Origin: Actinomadura oligospora ATCC 43269
GTDB taxonomy: Bacteria; Actinomycetota; Actinomycetes; Streptosporangiales; Streptosporangiaceae
Direction of reading: 5' to 3'
DNA: 64,000 nucleotides
Assembly: GCF_000518265.1 (NCBI RefSeq)
Contig: NZ_JADG01000020.1
Location: 62,001-126,000, forward strand
Shown: one piece after another, positions 44,732 to 52,312 of the stretch
Numbering within the stretch: the first letter of the stretch is position 1
Layout of the letters: each line of letters opens with the position of its first letter
Notes under the pieces: generated by a model
What the model was told of the DNA's origin: nothing
The model's database searches: none
What the model saw: the letters and a program-made list of their open reading frames with translations, nothing else
Made by a program: the position numbers and the translations under genes

Positions 44732-45232
44732 ATGGGCGACGCGATGGACGCGATCCTCGAGCAGTGGGCGCACGAGCGCCCCGACCTGGACACCTGGGCC
44801 ATGGGCGTGAACGGCCGCCTCGCACGGCTGCGGCACCGGCTCCAGCAGGCCAACCGGGACTTCTACGCCGAGCACGGGCTGGAGAACCACGAGTTCGACA
44901 TGCTCGCCACGCTCCGCCGGTCCGGCGCCCCCTACCGGCTGACGCCGGGGGGCCTGCTGAAGGCGTCCCTCGTCACGTCCGGGGCGATCACCAACCGGAT
45001 CGACAAGCTGGAGGCGAAGGGCCTGGTCGAGCGGGTGCGGGACGCCGCCGACCGCCGCTCGGTGTTCATCCAGCTCACTCCGGAGGGGCTGGAGCTGATC
45101 GACGGCCTGATGGGGCCGCACGTCGCGAACGTCTCCCGGATGCTGTCGGCGCTGACGCCCGAGCGGCGCGAGCAGTTCGACGCCTCGCTGCGGATCCTGC
45201 TGGAGGCCCTGGACGACACGTCCATCGACTGA
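44732..45232 (+). CDS. MarR-family transcriptional regulator
   Basis: 166 aa with a MarR winged helix: NHEFDMLATLRRSGAPYRLT, the recognition helix SLVTSGAITNRIDKLEAKGL, and the wing VRDAADRRSVFIQLTPEG. The dimer helices are at both ends. It is transcribed divergently from the MFS exporter and most likely represses both via the palindrome at 44647. A ligand that might be the neighbouring cyclodipeptide or an antibiotic is unknown. Confidence 0.92.
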   Translation: MGDAMDAILEQWAHERPDLDTWAMGVNGRLARLRHRLQQANRDFYAEHGLENHEFDMLATLRRSGAPYRLTPGGLLKASLVTSGAITNRIDKLEAKGLVERVRDAADRRSVFIQLTPEGLELIDGLMGPHVANVSRMLSALTPERREQFDASLRILLEALDDTSID

Positions 45233-45244
45233 CCCGTATGCTTG

Positions 45245-45260
45245 CCAAGCAAGCGTTTGG
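45245..45260. promoter_or_regulatory. Operator-like site before the acyl-CoA dehydrogenase gene
   Basis: CCAAGCAAGCGTTTGG sits 22 bp before the ATG of the acyl-CoA dehydrogenase gene. It matches 13 of 16 bases of the site at 49293-49308 before the enoyl-CoA hydratase gene. The shape (AGCAAGCG core with CCnA/TnGG ends) is like operators of TetR regulators of acyl-CoA metabolism. Confidence 0.6.
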
Positions 45261-45282
45261 CCGCAACATCGGGAGGCGGACG

Positions 45283-46401
45283 ATGGGCCTGGTCGAGACC
45301 GACGAGCTGCGGGAGCTGCGCGAGGTCCTGCGCCGCTTCCTCACCGAGCACGCGCCGGTCGCCGAGGCGCGGCGGCTGATGGCGACCCGCGACGGTCTCG
45401 ACCGGGGGCTGTGGCGGCGGATGGCCGGTGAGCTGGGACTTCAGGGGCTCGCCGTCCCCGAGGAGCACGGCGGGTCCGGCTTCGGGGCGCGCGAACTCGC
45501 CGTCGTCTTCGAGGAGATGGGACGCGTCCTGTTCTGCGGTCCGTTCCTCGCCACCGTCGGCCTCGCGCTGCCCGCCGCCGAGGCGGCCTTGGCCACGGCC
45601 GCTTCGGGGGAGGCCGCCGACGTCCTGGCGGGCATCGCCGACGGATCGACCGTCGCGACCCTCGCCTGGACGGAGGATGACCGCTGGGACGCCCCGCCCG
45701 CTACGTCCTCCGAGAACGGCGTCCTCACCGGCACGAAGACCTACGTCCTGGACGGCCACACGGCCGACGTCGTCCTCGTCACGGCCAGGCGCGACGGCGC
45801 GACGGCCCTGTTCGCGGTGGACGGCGACGCGCCGGGGCTCACCCGGACCCCGCTCCCCACCCTCGACCAGACCCGCAAGCTCGCCCGGCTCGACTTCGAC
45901 TCCGTGCCCGCCCGGCTCCTCACCGAGAGCGGGGACGCCGCCCTTGCGCGCGCACGAGACGTGGCCGCCGCGCTGCTCGCGGCCGAGCAGGTCGGCGGGG
46001 CCGAACGCGGGCTGGAGATGACGGTCGAGTACGTGAAGGTGCGGAAGCAGTTCGGACGGGCCATCGGGAGCTTCCAGGCCGTCAAGCACCGCTGCGCGGA
46101 CATGTTCGTCCAGGTGGAGTCGGCGCGCTCGGCCATGCTGAACGCCGTGGACGCCGCCGACAACGCCCCGGAGGAGCTGCCCACCGCCGCCGCGCTCGCC
46201 AAGGCGTTCTGCTCGGACGCCTACTTCCACGTCACGGCCGAGACGATCCAGCTGCACGGCGGCATCGGGTTCACCTGGGAGCACGACGCGCACCTGTACT
46301 TCAAGCGGGCGAGGGCGTCGCAGGAGTTGTTCGGCCCGCCCGCCGACCACCGCAGGCGGCTGGCGGGCCTGGTCGGCATCACGGGCGCAGCGACGGCCTG
46401 A
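45283..46401 (+). CDS. Acyl-CoA dehydrogenase
   Basis: 372 aa from ATG 45283 with GGGAGG upstream. It has the family's N-terminal helical domain (LGLQGLAVPEEHGGSGFGAR near 50), middle beta domain (LAWTEDDRW, TGTKTYVLDG) and C-terminal helical FAD domain (YVKVRKQFGRAIGSFQAVKH near 250, TIQLHGGIGFTWEHDAHLYF near 325). It is the shorter actinobacterial FadE type common in steroid, branched-chain or fatty acid breakdown, often working as heteromers. No partner subunit is adjacent. A TetR-like operator lies just upstream. Confidence 0.92.
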   Translation: MGLVETDELRELREVLRRFLTEHAPVAEARRLMATRDGLDRGLWRRMAGELGLQGLAVPEEHGGSGFGARELAVVFEEMGRVLFCGPFLATVGLALPAAEAALATAASGEAADVLAGIADGSTVATLAWTEDDRWDAPPATSSENGVLTGTKTYVLDGHTADVVLVTARRDGATALFAVDGDAPGLTRTPLPTLDQTRKLARLDFDSVPARLLTESGDAALARARDVAAALLAAEQVGGAERGLEMTVEYVKVRKQFGRAIGSFQAVKHRCADMFVQVESARSAMLNAVDAADNAPEELPTAAALAKAFCSDAYFHVTAETIQLHGGIGFTWEHDAHLYFKRARASQELFGPPADHRRRLAGLVGITGAATA

Positions 46402-46429
46402 CTCCCGGTATGTACGCGTCCGGGGCACA

Positions 46430-47437
46430 ATGACACGTGTGAAACGTGCGAGCGGGAGCCTCTTCGGGTTGGCCTACGGGGACGCGCTGGGCGCGCCCAC
46501 CGAGTTCCTCGGCATGAAGCAGATCCACAAGCGGTACGGATTCGACGGGCCGCGCGACTTCGAGCGGACGCCCGCGCTCGTCACCGACGACACCCAGATG
46601 GCGCTCGCCGTAGCCGAAGGACTGGTCGACGCGCTGCGGAATCCGCCGTTCACCGCCGACCTGGTCACGCCGATGTGGCGGCGGCGCTTCATCGACTGGC
46701 TGCACGATCCCGAGAACAACCGCGCGCCCGGCAACACCTGCCTGCGGGCCTGCGAGGGACTCGACCGGGGCCTGCCCTGGCAGCAGGCGACCCTGATGGG
46801 GTCCAAGGGCTGCGGCGCGAACATGCGCGTGACACCGATCGGCCTCGCGCCGGGCCTCGGCGACGACCAACGGGCGGGCGCGGCGCAACTCCAGGCCGCG
46901 CTCACGCACGGGCACCCGACCGGGCTCGCCGCGAGCGAACTGACGGCGTTCGCGACCCGATGGCTCGCGGACGGCCTGGCCCCGGCCGACCTCCCCGCCG
47001 CGCTCCGGCAGCGCGCGAACGAGCAGCGCACGGTGTACCGGGAAGCGTGGCTCGGCGCGCTGTGGACGCACTCCCAGGATCCGTCCGCCGAAGCGTTCAT
47101 CGCGCGCGGCTGGGACGACTGCCTGGCCGTCCTCGACCGCCTGGACGCGGCGCTCGCCCTCCCCGACCGCAGCGCCGACCCGTGCGAGGCGACCGGCGCG
47201 GGCTGGATCGCCGAGGAGGCGTTCGCGACCGGCCTCTACTGCTTCCTGCTGTTCCCCGAGGATCCCGTGTCGGCGATCTGGCGCGGCGCGGCCAGCTCCG
47301 GCGACTCCGACTCGATCGCCTGCCTGGCCGGGGCGTTCGCCGGGGCGCACCTCGGCATGGACGCCTGGCCCGCCGGATGGGCGTCCCGCATCGAGTACGC
47401 CGACCGGCTCCACGCCGTCGCCGACGCCTGGGACTGA
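46430..47437 (+). CDS. ADP-ribosylglycohydrolase family protein
   Basis: 335 aa of the DraG/ARH fold. Metal-binding motifs are visible: GLAYGDALGAPTEF near residue 12, the DDTQM motif (VTDDTQMALAVAEGL) near 46, and the C-terminal SGDSDSIACLAGAFAGAHLG near 290. The family removes ADP-ribose from Arg or other residues, or hydrolyses ADP-ribosyl metabolites, using Mg/Mn. It starts 28 bp after the acyl-CoA dehydrogenase and may be co-transcribed. The target is unknown. Confidence 0.93.
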   Translation: MTRVKRASGSLFGLAYGDALGAPTEFLGMKQIHKRYGFDGPRDFERTPALVTDDTQMALAVAEGLVDALRNPPFTADLVTPMWRRRFIDWLHDPENNRAPGNTCLRACEGLDRGLPWQQATLMGSKGCGANMRVTPIGLAPGLGDDQRAGAAQLQAALTHGHPTGLAASELTAFATRWLADGLAPADLPAALRQRANEQRTVYREAWLGALWTHSQDPSAEAFIARGWDDCLAVLDRLDAALALPDRSADPCEATGAGWIAEEAFATGLYCFLLFPEDPVSAIWRGAASSGDSDSIACLAGAFAGAHLGMDAWPAGWASRIEYADRLHAVADAWD

Positions 47438-47445
47438 GCCGTCCG

Positions 47446-47994
47446 ATGAGCACACGACAGGCGGATCAGCCGGTCAGGGCGCGACGTCCGTGGGTCAGGC
47501 TGGCGACGACGCTCCTTCTGACCGCGGCGATGTTCGCCGGGGCGGGCCTGTGCCTGGAGAGCGCGATCACGCAGGGCGACGCCACGAGCCGGGCCCACGC
47601 GGGCAAGGGACGTCCCGGCACCTTCACCGCCGACGTCCGGCGCTGCGGCAGGACGTGCTCCTGGTACGGCGGCTTCACCGCCGACGGCCTCGCCGCGCCC
47701 GACGCGCGTGACCGGGAACTGCGCGGCGCGCACGAGTCGTCCGTCCGCGCCGGGCAGCGGATCCGGGTCCGTGACGTCGGACGGTTCGTGCAGGCCGAGG
47801 GCGGAAAGGCCGAGTGGGGCTCGACGGTCGCGAACTCGATGGGGACGTTCGTCCTCGGCGTCCTCGGCATCCTGGGCGGGGTCAGCGCGACCGTCCTGTG
47901 GAACCGCGGCCGACGCCTCGACCAGAACGCCCAGAACGCGGCCGTCCGGCCCACGACGTGGTCTATGCCGTCCAGCCCACGACGTGGTCGATGA
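47446..47994 (+). CDS. Membrane protein of unknown function
   Basis: 182 aa from ATG 47446, 8 bp after the preceding stop. One membrane segment lies near residues 25-42 (LATTLLLTAAMFAGAGLCLE) and a second near 135-152 (GTFVLGVLGILGGVSATVL); the roughly 90-residue loop between them has two Cys in RRCGRTCSWYGG and is probably outside the membrane. A 26-bp tandem duplication at the 3' end shifts the frame of the last nine codons. No function recognised. Confidence 0.7.
   Translation: MSTRQADQPVRARRPWVRLATTLLLTAAMFAGAGLCLESAITQGDATSRAHAGKGRPGTFTADVRRCGRTCSWYGGFTADGLAAPDARDRELRGAHESSVRAGQRIRVRDVGRFVQAEGGKAEWGSTVANSMGTFVLGVLGILGGVSATVLWNRGRRLDQNAQNAAVRPTTWSMPSSPRRGR
47941..47992. repeat. 26-bp tandem duplication at the overlap of convergent genes
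   Basis: Two adjacent 26-bp copies (47941-47966 and 47967-47992) differ at two positions. Because 26 is not a multiple of three, the duplication alters the C-terminal frame of the membrane protein. One of the two differences creates the TAG stop of the PPOX gene on the opposite strand. Confidence 0.8.
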
Positions 47995-48394
47995 CGACCT
48001 CGATCACCGGGCCGTCCGGACGGCGCTCGCGGTAGCGCGGGTAGCGGGCGGCGAGCAGGTCGAGCGGGACGGCCATCGCGTCCGGGTCGGTGATGAGGCG
48101 GGCGTGGCCGTCCACGCGGACCCACCACAGCCGGTCCCAGTCGTCCTCGTAGTGGTCGGCGAGGACGGACGCGCGCGGGTTCGCCCGCAGGTTCTCCAGA
48201 CGCCGCAGGTCGCGGGTGGTCTTGGGCTTGTGGTCGACGGCCGTGAAGACGCTGCCGCCGGACACGGCGAACGTGATCGGCACGAGGTGCGGACGGCCGG
48301 CCGCCCCGTCCGCCCCGGGCGTGACGGTGGCGAGGCGGGCGACGGGCGCTGCGGCCAGGCGGGCGAGCGCGTCCTCGTGGCTGAGGCTCGGCAC
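47963..48394 (-). CDS. PPOX-class flavin/F420-dependent protein
   Basis: 143 aa from GTG 48394. It is a split-barrel protein of the pyridoxamine-phosphate-oxidase superfamily, resembling the TIGR03668-like F420-binding group: VARLATVTPGADGAAGRPHL near 18, TAVDHKPKTTRDLRRLENL near 50, RASVLADHYEDDWDRLWWVR near 75. The conserved Lys/Arg-rich part and the DWDRLWWVR stretch are the group's hallmark. It overlaps the convergent membrane protein gene by 32 bp. Substrate unknown. Confidence 0.88.
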   Translation of the reverse strand: MPSLSHEDALARLAAAPVARLATVTPGADGAAGRPHLVPITFAVSGGSVFTAVDHKPKTTRDLRRLENLRANPRASVLADHYEDDWDRLWWVRVDGHARLITDPDAMAVPLDLLAARYPRYRERRPDGPVIEVVIDHVVGWTA

Positions 48395-48458
48395 CCGCCC
48401 ATCAGATCACAGCGCGTCCGAGGGGCAGTCCGCGAACCCTGCCGGTCGGCGAACCCTG

Positions 48459-49268
48459 TCAGTCGGCGAACCGCGGCGAGCGCCCCTCCTTGCGCGCCGA
48501 CGTGGCCTCCTCGAAGTTGCGGGTGGTGAGCCGGACGAACAGCTGGCCGAGGCCCTCGTGGTCCATGTGCGCGTCCAGGCTCCCGGCGTCCAGACCCGCC
48601 CACAGCATCCGCTTGGTGAGCTCCACGCCGGGACGGCTGAACCCGATGATCCGCTCGGCGAGCTCGTAGCAGGCGTCCAGCAGCTTGTCCGGTTCGACGG
48701 CCCGGGAGACCAGGCCGACGCGCTCGGCCTCGGCGGCGTCGACGTCCCGTCCGGACAGCATGATCTCGAACGCGCGGGACGACCCGATCGCGCGCGGCAG
48801 CAGGTAGGACAGGCCGAGTTCGCTCGCGGTGAGGCCGTTGTTGATCCCGGCGGCGCGGAAGTAGGCGTCGCCGGACGCGGCGAGCCGGATGTCGGCGGCG
48901 AGCGCCAGGCACAGCCCGCCGCCGATCGCCGGGCCGTTCACGGCCGCGATCACCGGCTGGCGCATGCGGCGCAGCGTCCGGATCACGTCGTCGAGCAGCT
49001 CCATCGAGCGGAGCGCGATCGTCGACACCGTGAGGCCGTCGATGCCGGGGATGCGGCCGGGCGACTCCTGGTCGGCGCCCGAGCAGAACCCCCGCCCGGC
49101 GCCGGTGACGACGACCGCGCGCACGTCGTTGTCGCGGGACAGCGCGGCGAGCGTGTCGCGGAAGGGGACCATGACGTCGAACGCCATCGCGTTCATCCGC
49201 TCGGGCCGGTTCAGCGTGACCAGCGCGACGTGCGGACGGGGCCGTTCGACCAGCACGAAGTCGGACAT
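48459..49268 (-). CDS. Enoyl-CoA hydratase/isomerase family protein
   Basis: 269 aa from ATG 49268; an ATG two codons earlier directly abuts the GAGGGG ribosome binding site, so the inner one is better spaced. Crotonase fold with the oxyanion-hole segments VVTGAGRGFCSGAD near 58 and AAVNGPAIGGGLCLALAADI near 107. Glu in ASELGLSYLLPR is a likely catalytic acid. The C-terminus has TKRMLWAGLDAGS. It probably hydrates or isomerises an enoyl-CoA. A 16-bp operator-like palindrome lies 24 bp upstream and is shared with the acyl-CoA dehydrogenase gene. Confidence 0.92.
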   Translation of the reverse strand: MSDFVLVERPRPHVALVTLNRPERMNAMAFDVMVPFRDTLAALSRDNDVRAVVVTGAGRGFCSGADQESPGRIPGIDGLTVSTIALRSMELLDDVIRTLRRMRQPVIAAVNGPAIGGGLCLALAADIRLAASGDAYFRAAGINNGLTASELGLSYLLPRAIGSSRAFEIMLSGRDVDAAEAERVGLVSRAVEPDKLLDACYELAERIIGFSRPGVELTKRMLWAGLDAGSLDAHMDHEGLGQLFVRLTTRNFEEATSARKEGRSPRFAD

Positions 49269-49292
49269 GGGCATCCCCTCACTCCAGGGTCA

Positions 49293-49308
49293 CCTAGCAA
49301 GCGCTAGG
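49293..49308. promoter_or_regulatory. Operator-like palindrome before the enoyl-CoA hydratase gene
   Basis: CCTAGCAAGCGCTAGG, with perfect 6-bp arms CCTAGC/GCTAGG, fills the short gap between the aldolase stop and the hydratase start. It matches the site at 45245 in 13 of 16 bases. A TetR-type repressor of acyl-CoA metabolism is the likely reader. Confidence 0.65.
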
Positions 49309-50025
49309 TTACACACCCCCGGGTTCAGGCGGGAGGAGCCGGGCCCGGCCCCCCACGAACCGCGCGACCGCCGGACCCGCGGGAGGGACGTAACCGGGCC
49401 CCGCGAACCGCTCCACCGCCTCGCCGAGCTGCGCCTCCGTCAGCGCCCGCGGCTCGCCTATCGCCCGCGCCCTCAGGTACACCCCGCACAGCCACTCCAG
49501 GAGCAGCGCGTTCTGGATCGCCTCGTCCAGGTCGCGGCCGAGCGCGACCGCGCCGTGGTTCGCCATGAGCGCCGCGCGCCGTCCGCCCTCCAGCGCCGCG
49601 AGGACGTTGCGGGCCAGCTCGGGCGTCCCGTACGTCGCGTACCCGGCGACCCGGACGATCCCGCCCAGCATCAGCGTGTAGTAGTGGATCGGCGGCAGCT
49701 CGTCCAGGACGGCCGAGACCGCCACGCAGTCGGCCGAGTGCGTGTGCACGATCGCGCCCGCGTCGGTCTCGCGGTAGATCGCCAGGTGCATCGGCGTCTC
49801 CGACGACGGCTCCCGCGCGCCCTCCAGCACGCGTCCGTCCATCTCGAGGACGGGGCAGTCGCGCTCGTCCAGCCGGTCGAGCCTGGCGCCGCCCGGGGTG
49901 ACGACCACCCTGTCGTCCCGGACGCGCACGCTGATGTTCCCCGCCGAGCCGGTGACGAGGCCCTCCTCGACCACGCGCCGACCCGCCCAGCACACACTCG
50001 TCCGACCCGCGCCGAGCAGCAGCAC
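49309..50025 (-). CDS. Class II aldolase/adducin family protein
   Basis: About 238 aa; GTG 50025 is preferred because GAGGGG lies about 7 bases upstream, but GTG 50040 is possible. The fold is that of L-fuculose-phosphate aldolase: GSAGNISVRV near 30, the substrate-phosphate region TPGGARLDRL, the acid in SSETPMHLAIY, the zinc histidines in VHTHSADCVAVS near 95, and a further His in ANHGAVALG near 155. It is divergent from a PfkB-type sugar kinase, suggesting that kinase and aldolase may handle one sugar. It is read in the same direction as the enoyl-CoA hydratase but separated by an operator. Confidence 0.88.
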   Translation of the reverse strand: MLLLGAGRTSVCWAGRRVVEEGLVTGSAGNISVRVRDDRVVVTPGGARLDRLDERDCPVLEMDGRVLEGAREPSSETPMHLAIYRETDAGAIVHTHSADCVAVSAVLDELPPIHYYTLMLGGIVRVAGYATYGTPELARNVLAALEGGRRAALMANHGAVALGRDLDEAIQNALLLEWLCGVYLRARAIGEPRALTEAQLGEAVERFAGPGYVPPAGPAVARFVGGRARLLPPEPGGV

Positions 50026-50099
50026 CCGTCCACCCCTCACATTCGAGACGTTCCGGACCGTAGGCTAACGCCCTGCCGATCTTCTGAGGGAGACCCGAC

Positions 50100-51014
50100 G
50101 TGGTGGTTCTGACGCTCGGAGCGCACATCGTGGACGTCCTGGCCCGCCCGGTGGAGGCGATCCCGGACGGCCAGGACACGGTCGTCGTGGACGAGATCCG
50201 CGTGACCGCCGCCGGGTCCGCCGCGGGGACGGCCGTCGTCCTCGCGCACCTCGGCAACGAAGTCGTGTCGGTCGGCGCGATCGGCGACGACGACCTCGGC
50301 GGCCTGCTCACCTCGCTGATGACCAGGCACGGCGTCGACGTGGGCGGCCTGGTCCGGCGCACGGACGCGCAGACCTCCGCGTCCGTCCTGCCGATCCGCG
50401 CGGACGGCGGACGGCCCTCGTTCCACGCCCCCGGCGCGAACCTGACGCTGACCGCGAGCGCCGTCGACCCCGGCCTGCTCATGGCCGCCGACGCCGTCCA
50501 CCTCGGCGGCCCGGACGTGACGTTCGGCCTGAACGACCCGGGGTTCCTCGCCGCCCTGGACGCCGCCCGCGCGTCCGGGACCATCGTGACGATGGACTTC
50601 CTGTCCAACATGCCCGACCTGCTGGACGGCGCCCGCCCGTTCCTCGCGCACGTGGACCACGTCCTGCCGAACGAGGAGCAGGCCGCCGCGCTGACCGGCG
50701 AGGACGACCCGGAACTCGCCGCCCGGGCGCTGCTCGCCGAGGGCCCGACGTCGGTCGTCGTCACGCTCGGCGCGGAGGGCAGCCTGGTCGCGACCCGCGA
50801 GGAGGTCCACCGGATCCCCGCGCTGGACGTTCCGGTCGTCGACACCACCGGCTGCGGCGACGCCTACTGCGCGGGCTACCTGACGGCCCTGCTGCGCGGC
50901 CTCTCCTGCAGGCAGGCCGCGCGCTGGGGCACGGCCGCCGCCGCGACCGTCGCCCAGGGGCTCGGCTCCGACGCGGGCCTCACCGACCTCGACGCCGTCC
51001 TCGCCCTGCTCTGA
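50100..51014 (+). CDS. PfkB-family carbohydrate kinase
   Basis: 304 aa. Motifs: the N-terminal sheet LTLGAHIVDVLARP, the substrate Gly pair TAAGSAAGTAVVLAHLGNEV near 38 and the signature DTTGCGDAYCAGYL near 252, with the catalytic Asp of GCGD. The family phosphorylates sugars such as ribose, fructose or tagatose-phosphate. The unusual second-motif Cys (TGCGDA instead of TGAGD) is tolerated in this family. With the divergent aldolase it may form a two-step sugar breakdown path; the sugar is not known. Confidence 0.9.
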   Translation: MVVLTLGAHIVDVLARPVEAIPDGQDTVVVDEIRVTAAGSAAGTAVVLAHLGNEVVSVGAIGDDDLGGLLTSLMTRHGVDVGGLVRRTDAQTSASVLPIRADGGRPSFHAPGANLTLTASAVDPGLLMAADAVHLGGPDVTFGLNDPGFLAALDAARASGTIVTMDFLSNMPDLLDGARPFLAHVDHVLPNEEQAAALTGEDDPELAARALLAEGPTSVVVTLGAEGSLVATREEVHRIPALDVPVVDTTGCGDAYCAGYLTALLRGLSCRQAARWGTAAAATVAQGLGSDAGLTDLDAVLALL

Positions 51015-51048
51015 CCCGGCACGGAAGAACGCGGACACAAACGAACGT

Positions 51049-51097
51049 GGACACGGCCCCGAGCGCGACCGCGCCGCCGCGACCGGGAGCCGTGTCC
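51049..51097 (+). terminator. Hairpin after the kinase gene
   Basis: GGACACGGC (51049-51057) pairs with GCCGTGTCC (51089-51097) around a GC-rich 31-base loop that can form inner pairs. It lies 35 bp after the kinase stop and may be a terminator. Confidence 0.5.
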
Positions 51098-51383
51098 GAG
51101 AAATGAGACGCACGCCCATGGCGTCCGGTTTCGTCTTCTCTGCGCGTTTCTCTTTCCCCACCGCGCGACCCCGCGCGACCACACGCCGAAACTGTGGCGG
51201 CGAGGACACCGTGCGCGACGTTCTCCGACGTCAGGAGGGTCACGTCCACGCGTTTCCGTCGCCCGGGCCCGCCGTGTTCCGACGGAGAAGTCGGAAGCGG
51301 GTCCGGCTTGCGTCGCGGAAATGTCAGCGCGCCGTCAAGCGCGCCCTATGCCTGCGAGGTTCGTCCCATTAGGGTGACTCAAC
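51098..51383. promoter_or_regulatory. Upstream region of the GrpE/Hsp70/GTPase cassette
   Basis: About 290 bases between the kinase terminator and GTG 51384. It is less GC-biased than coding sequence, and the short frame through it (51103-51372) has no protein-like composition. It presumably holds the promoter of the seven-gene cassette. I found no HAIR/HspR-like inverted repeat that would mark heat-shock control. Confidence 0.45.
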
Positions 51384-52187
51384 GTGTCGAGCGATCGGAA
51401 GCGGGAAGTCAGCGCGGGGTCACGGGACGAACGGCCACCGACCGGGTCGGCGAACGGCACCGCACCCACCGGAGCCTCCGCCCCCGGGACCGAGGCCGAC
51501 GAGACGGCGTCCGCGACGTCCTCGGACGACGGCGACACGACGACAGAGAAATCGACGGACGCGGCGGACGCGACCACCGAACCGACCGACGACGGCGAGG
51601 ACGCGGCGGAGGCCGGGCAGTCCGCGAGTGAGGCCGGAGCGGCGGACGGAGAGGCGACCGCGGTCGCCCGCGAGGTCCGCGACGCGCTGCACGACCTGCT
51701 CGGACGGCTCGACCGCGAGACCGACCGCGCCGCCCACCGCGAGTCGGTCATCGACCGGCTGCACGAGGAGAACCAGCGGCTGCGGCGCGGCGAGCTCGAG
51801 TCGATGCTTGAACCGGTCCGCGCCGCGCTGTACAAGGTCCACGACACACTACGGCAGGCCGCCGCGTCCCCGCCGGAGCCCGAGCAGGCCGCCAGGCTGC
51901 TCGGCGACTGCGCGAACGAGGTCGCCGACACCCTGGCCAGGACCGGATCCGTCCGGTTCGAGGTCGAGCCCGGCCAGCCCTACGACGCCTCCCGACACCG
52001 CCCCGTGGAGCGGGTGGAGGTGGACGACCCGGACCGCGACGGGACGGTCGTCGCCGTCCTGACGGACGGGTTCGAGAAGGGCGACCGGGTCGTCCGCAAG
52101 GCCGGGGTCCGTGTCGGGAAGTCGGTCAAGAGCGATGCGCGGCGGCGGACGGAGCGGGACGATGGTCATCGACGGCCGGCGCGCTGA
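51384..52187 (+). CDS. grpE: GrpE-like nucleotide exchange factor
   Basis: 267 aa from GTG 51384. Residues 1-95 are a disordered, acidic Ser/Thr/Asp/Glu tail (TEADETASATSSDDGDTTTE). Then come a long coiled coil (DALHDLLGRLDRETDRAAHR, VIDRLHEENQRL) and a C-terminal beta domain (FEVEPGQPYDASRHRPVERV, VLTDGFEKGDRVVRKAGVRV), the GrpE arrangement. It should exchange nucleotide for the Hsp70 125 bp downstream. It is unlike a housekeeping GrpE in its tail and in its position outside a dnaK-grpE-dnaJ operon; no dnaJ or hspR follows. Confidence 0.82.
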   Translation: MSSDRKREVSAGSRDERPPTGSANGTAPTGASAPGTEADETASATSSDDGDTTTEKSTDAADATTEPTDDGEDAAEAGQSASEAGAADGEATAVAREVRDALHDLLGRLDRETDRAAHRESVIDRLHEENQRLRRGELESMLEPVRAALYKVHDTLRQAAASPPEPEQAARLLGDCANEVADTLARTGSVRFEVEPGQPYDASRHRPVERVEVDDPDRDGTVVAVLTDGFEKGDRVVRKAGVRVGKSVKSDARRRTERDDGHRRPAR

Positions 52188-52312
52188 CCTCCCGGACCGG
52201 ACCGCCCACTCCCGGCGGCCCGGCGCGGGACGGCACGCCGTCCGCCCGACCGGTGGCCGGCGACCCGGTGGCCGGCGCCCGCCGCACCCCGGTAGCGATA
52301 GGTGAAGAGGAT

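Noticed and set aside
51103..51372. 90-codon frame between the kinase and grpE genes
   Set aside because: Its Arg/Pro-rich composition, absence of a ribosome binding site and position next to a likely promoter argue against a gene.
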